NCBI GenBank assembly: GCA_021809105.1
Contig: JAKBAM010000030.1
Coordinates: 1 to 35,255 of the forward strand
From: Actinomycetes bacterium
GTDB lineage: Bacteria > Actinomycetota > Acidimicrobiia > Acidimicrobiales > Palsa-688
DNA length: 35,255 nt
Reading direction: 5' to 3'
Shown: in pieces, positions 34,350 through 35,255 of the stretch
Position numbering within the stretch: the first letter of the stretch is position 1
Layout of the letters: the number at the start of each line of letters is the position of its first letter
The notes under the pieces: generated by a model
Databases searched by the model: none
Told to the model about the DNA's origin: nothing
Seen by the model: the letters and a program-made list of their open reading frames with translations, nothing else
Program-made: the position numbers and the translations under genes

Positions 34350-35255
34350 TCAGTAGGCAGCAACCCGTTCGAAGTAGCGGCGGGGGTTTTCGACCATCAT
34401 CGTGGTGATCTGCCCGTCGGCCACGCCGAGTTCCCTGAGGGCCGGGAGGACGTCCCGGCTGATGTGCTCGTAGTGCCAGTTCGGGGCCATCTGCGCAGGG
34501 GCTCCGGGAGGGAACCAGTCGATGTAACACGACGCATCGTGGGCCAGCACCATCCGCTCGGCGTATCCGGAATGGCACAACGATGCAACGGTCGACACGC
34601 GATCTTCGAACGGGAGCAGGACGTCCAACCCGAAGCGGTCCATCCCTAGCAGCGAACCGGCATCAGCCAGCCGTTTCAAGTAGTCGAGGTCCGTACTGTC
34701 GCCGGAATGCCCGATGACGACTCGCGACAGGTCGACGCCCTCGCTGGCGAGCACCTCCTGCACGACTAGGCCGCTCTGGCTCCGCGCGTCGGTGTGGACG
34801 GTGATCGGAGCCCCCGTGATCCGGTGAGCCCTCGCCACCGCCCGCATCGCGCGCTCCACCCCCGGGGCGAGCCCGGGCCTGTCGATGGCGCACTTCAAGA
34901 ACGCCGCTCGCACCCCCGTGCCGGCGATGCCGTCGGTGATGTCCCGCACGAACATGTCGATCATCGGGTCGTCGCCCCCGAGCGGCGTCCCCGGCCCGAC
35001 GTAGTCGAACTTGTAAGGCAGCGTGTCGTAGGTGTAAATGCCGGTGGCGACCACAATGTTGACGTCCACCTGCTCCGCGACGCGCTGCAGCCTCGGGATG
35101 TAGCGGCCGAGGCCGACGACGGTCGGATCCACGATGGAGTGGACACCGAGCGACGGGAGCCTGCCGAGGCGCTCGACCGCGTCCTCGATCCCCAGCTCCT
35201 CATCCCACCCTGTCGGATAGTTCTGCAGCAGGTCCGGGGTGAGGACGAAGACATG
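34350..35255 (-). CDS. Phosphotriesterase-family metal hydrolase, 5' end beyond the window
   Basis: 301 codons of an amidohydrolase-superfamily protein, cut by the window edge. The visible part begins HVFVLTPDLLQNYPTGWDEE; its first His is the second one of the HxH metal motif (HEHVF), so only the first 20-30 residues are missing. Other metal-site landmarks are the Lys in FLKCAIDRPG, ITVHTDARS, VIGHSGDSTDLDYL and the Asp in LAHDASCY. Members hydrolyse phosphotriesters, lactones or other esters; the GMDRFG stretch and YTYD loop are typical of the broader family, and a lactonase role is equally likely. A GTG at 35132 is internal, not the start. Confidence 0.87.
   Translation of the reverse strand, partial: HVFVLTPDLLQNYPTGWDEELGIEDAVERLGRLPSLGVHSIVDPTVVGLGRYIPRLQRVAEQVDVNIVVATGIYTYDTLPYKFDYVGPGTPLGGDDPMIDMFVRDITDGIAGTGVRAAFLKCAIDRPGLAPGVERAMRAVARAHRITGAPITVHTDARSQSGLVVQEVLASEGVDLSRVVIGHSGDSTDLDYLKRLADAGSLLGMDRFGLDVLLPFEDRVSTVASLCHSGYAERMVLAHDASCYIDWFPPGAPAQMAPNWHYEHISRDVLPALRELGVADGQITTMMVENPRRYFERVAAY

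Noticed and set aside
34310-34355. GACTCGA/TCGAGTC inverted repeat after the FKBP gene as a terminator
   Set aside because: Only 7 bp with a large loop and no U-run; probably chance in GC-rich sequence.

Overview
The window is chromosomal DNA of a high-GC actinobacterium. The best guess is an uncultivated or little-studied member of the Acidimicrobiia, but this is inferred from gene content and sequence style and no marker gene proves it. Nearly everything from about 2.8 kb onward is GC-rich, with many GTG/TTG starts and overlapping stop/start codons. The block glmU-prs-rplY-pth-mfd-(SurA-like)-mazG-eno-divIC ... DUF501 ... ppx is the same housekeeping neighbourhood found in Mycobacterium tuberculosis around Rv1014c-Rv1026.

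Layout. (1) 1-2.3 kb: a lower-GC patch with two divergent genes for exported proteins, an SGNH hydrolase (-) and a small cysteine-rich lysozyme-like protein (+). They are separated by a 492-bp regulatory region holding a 22-bp palindrome, a sigma70-type promoter with an overlapping dyad, and a possible leader peptide. (2) 2.3-2.6 kb: a frameshifted remnant of an IS630-like transposase. (3) 2.8-7.8 kb, mostly +: a CDP-alcohol phosphatidyltransferase, a two-repeat lipoprotein, a nickel superoxide dismutase (sodN, -) with its maturation protease (sodX, +), a PlsC-like acyltransferase and an SDR protein that lacks the usual Tyr/Lys pair. (4) 7.8-10.7 kb, -: GNAT acetyltransferase, class V aminotransferase, exopolyphosphatase. 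(5) 10.7-13.4 kb: a DUF4349 lipoprotein, a + strand AbiEi-like/Vsr-like protein behind a 20-bp perfect inverted repeat, and DUF501. (6) 13.4-22.1 kb, -: a compact nine-gene molybdenum hydroxylase operon (large, small and medium subunits, MoxR ATPase, VWA/CoxE, CoxI, XdhC, MobA/MocA-like, CoxG). (7) 22.1-33.4 kb, -: divIC, eno, mazG, a SurA-like lipoprotein, mfd, pth, rplY, prs, glmU. (8) 33.4-35.3 kb: tRNA-Gln(UUG), an FKBP-type lipoprotein and the 5'-truncated end of a phosphotriesterase-family gene.

How the genes work together. In the Mo-hydroxylase operon the L/S/M subunits form the enzyme, the MobA/MocA-like protein and XdhC/CoxI prepare the cytosine-dinucleotide cofactor, MoxR and CoxE act as an AAA+/VWA maturation pair, and CoxG probably links the enzyme to the membrane. 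The large subunit has the form II motif AYRGAGR, so the substrate is not necessarily CO. The operon sits between divIC and DUF501, which are neighbours in other actinobacteria, so it looks inserted into a housekeeping locus.

Most notable oddities: pth has no ATG/GTG/TTG codon upstream of its conserved N-terminus and its frame opens directly after the rplY TAG stop; glmU lacks the catalytic part of its acetyltransferase domain; the Mo-hydroxylase genes are in the order L-S-M; and the AbiEi-like gene has a hairpin that would hold its possible start codon. I found no rRNA, no CRISPR array and no intact mobile element.
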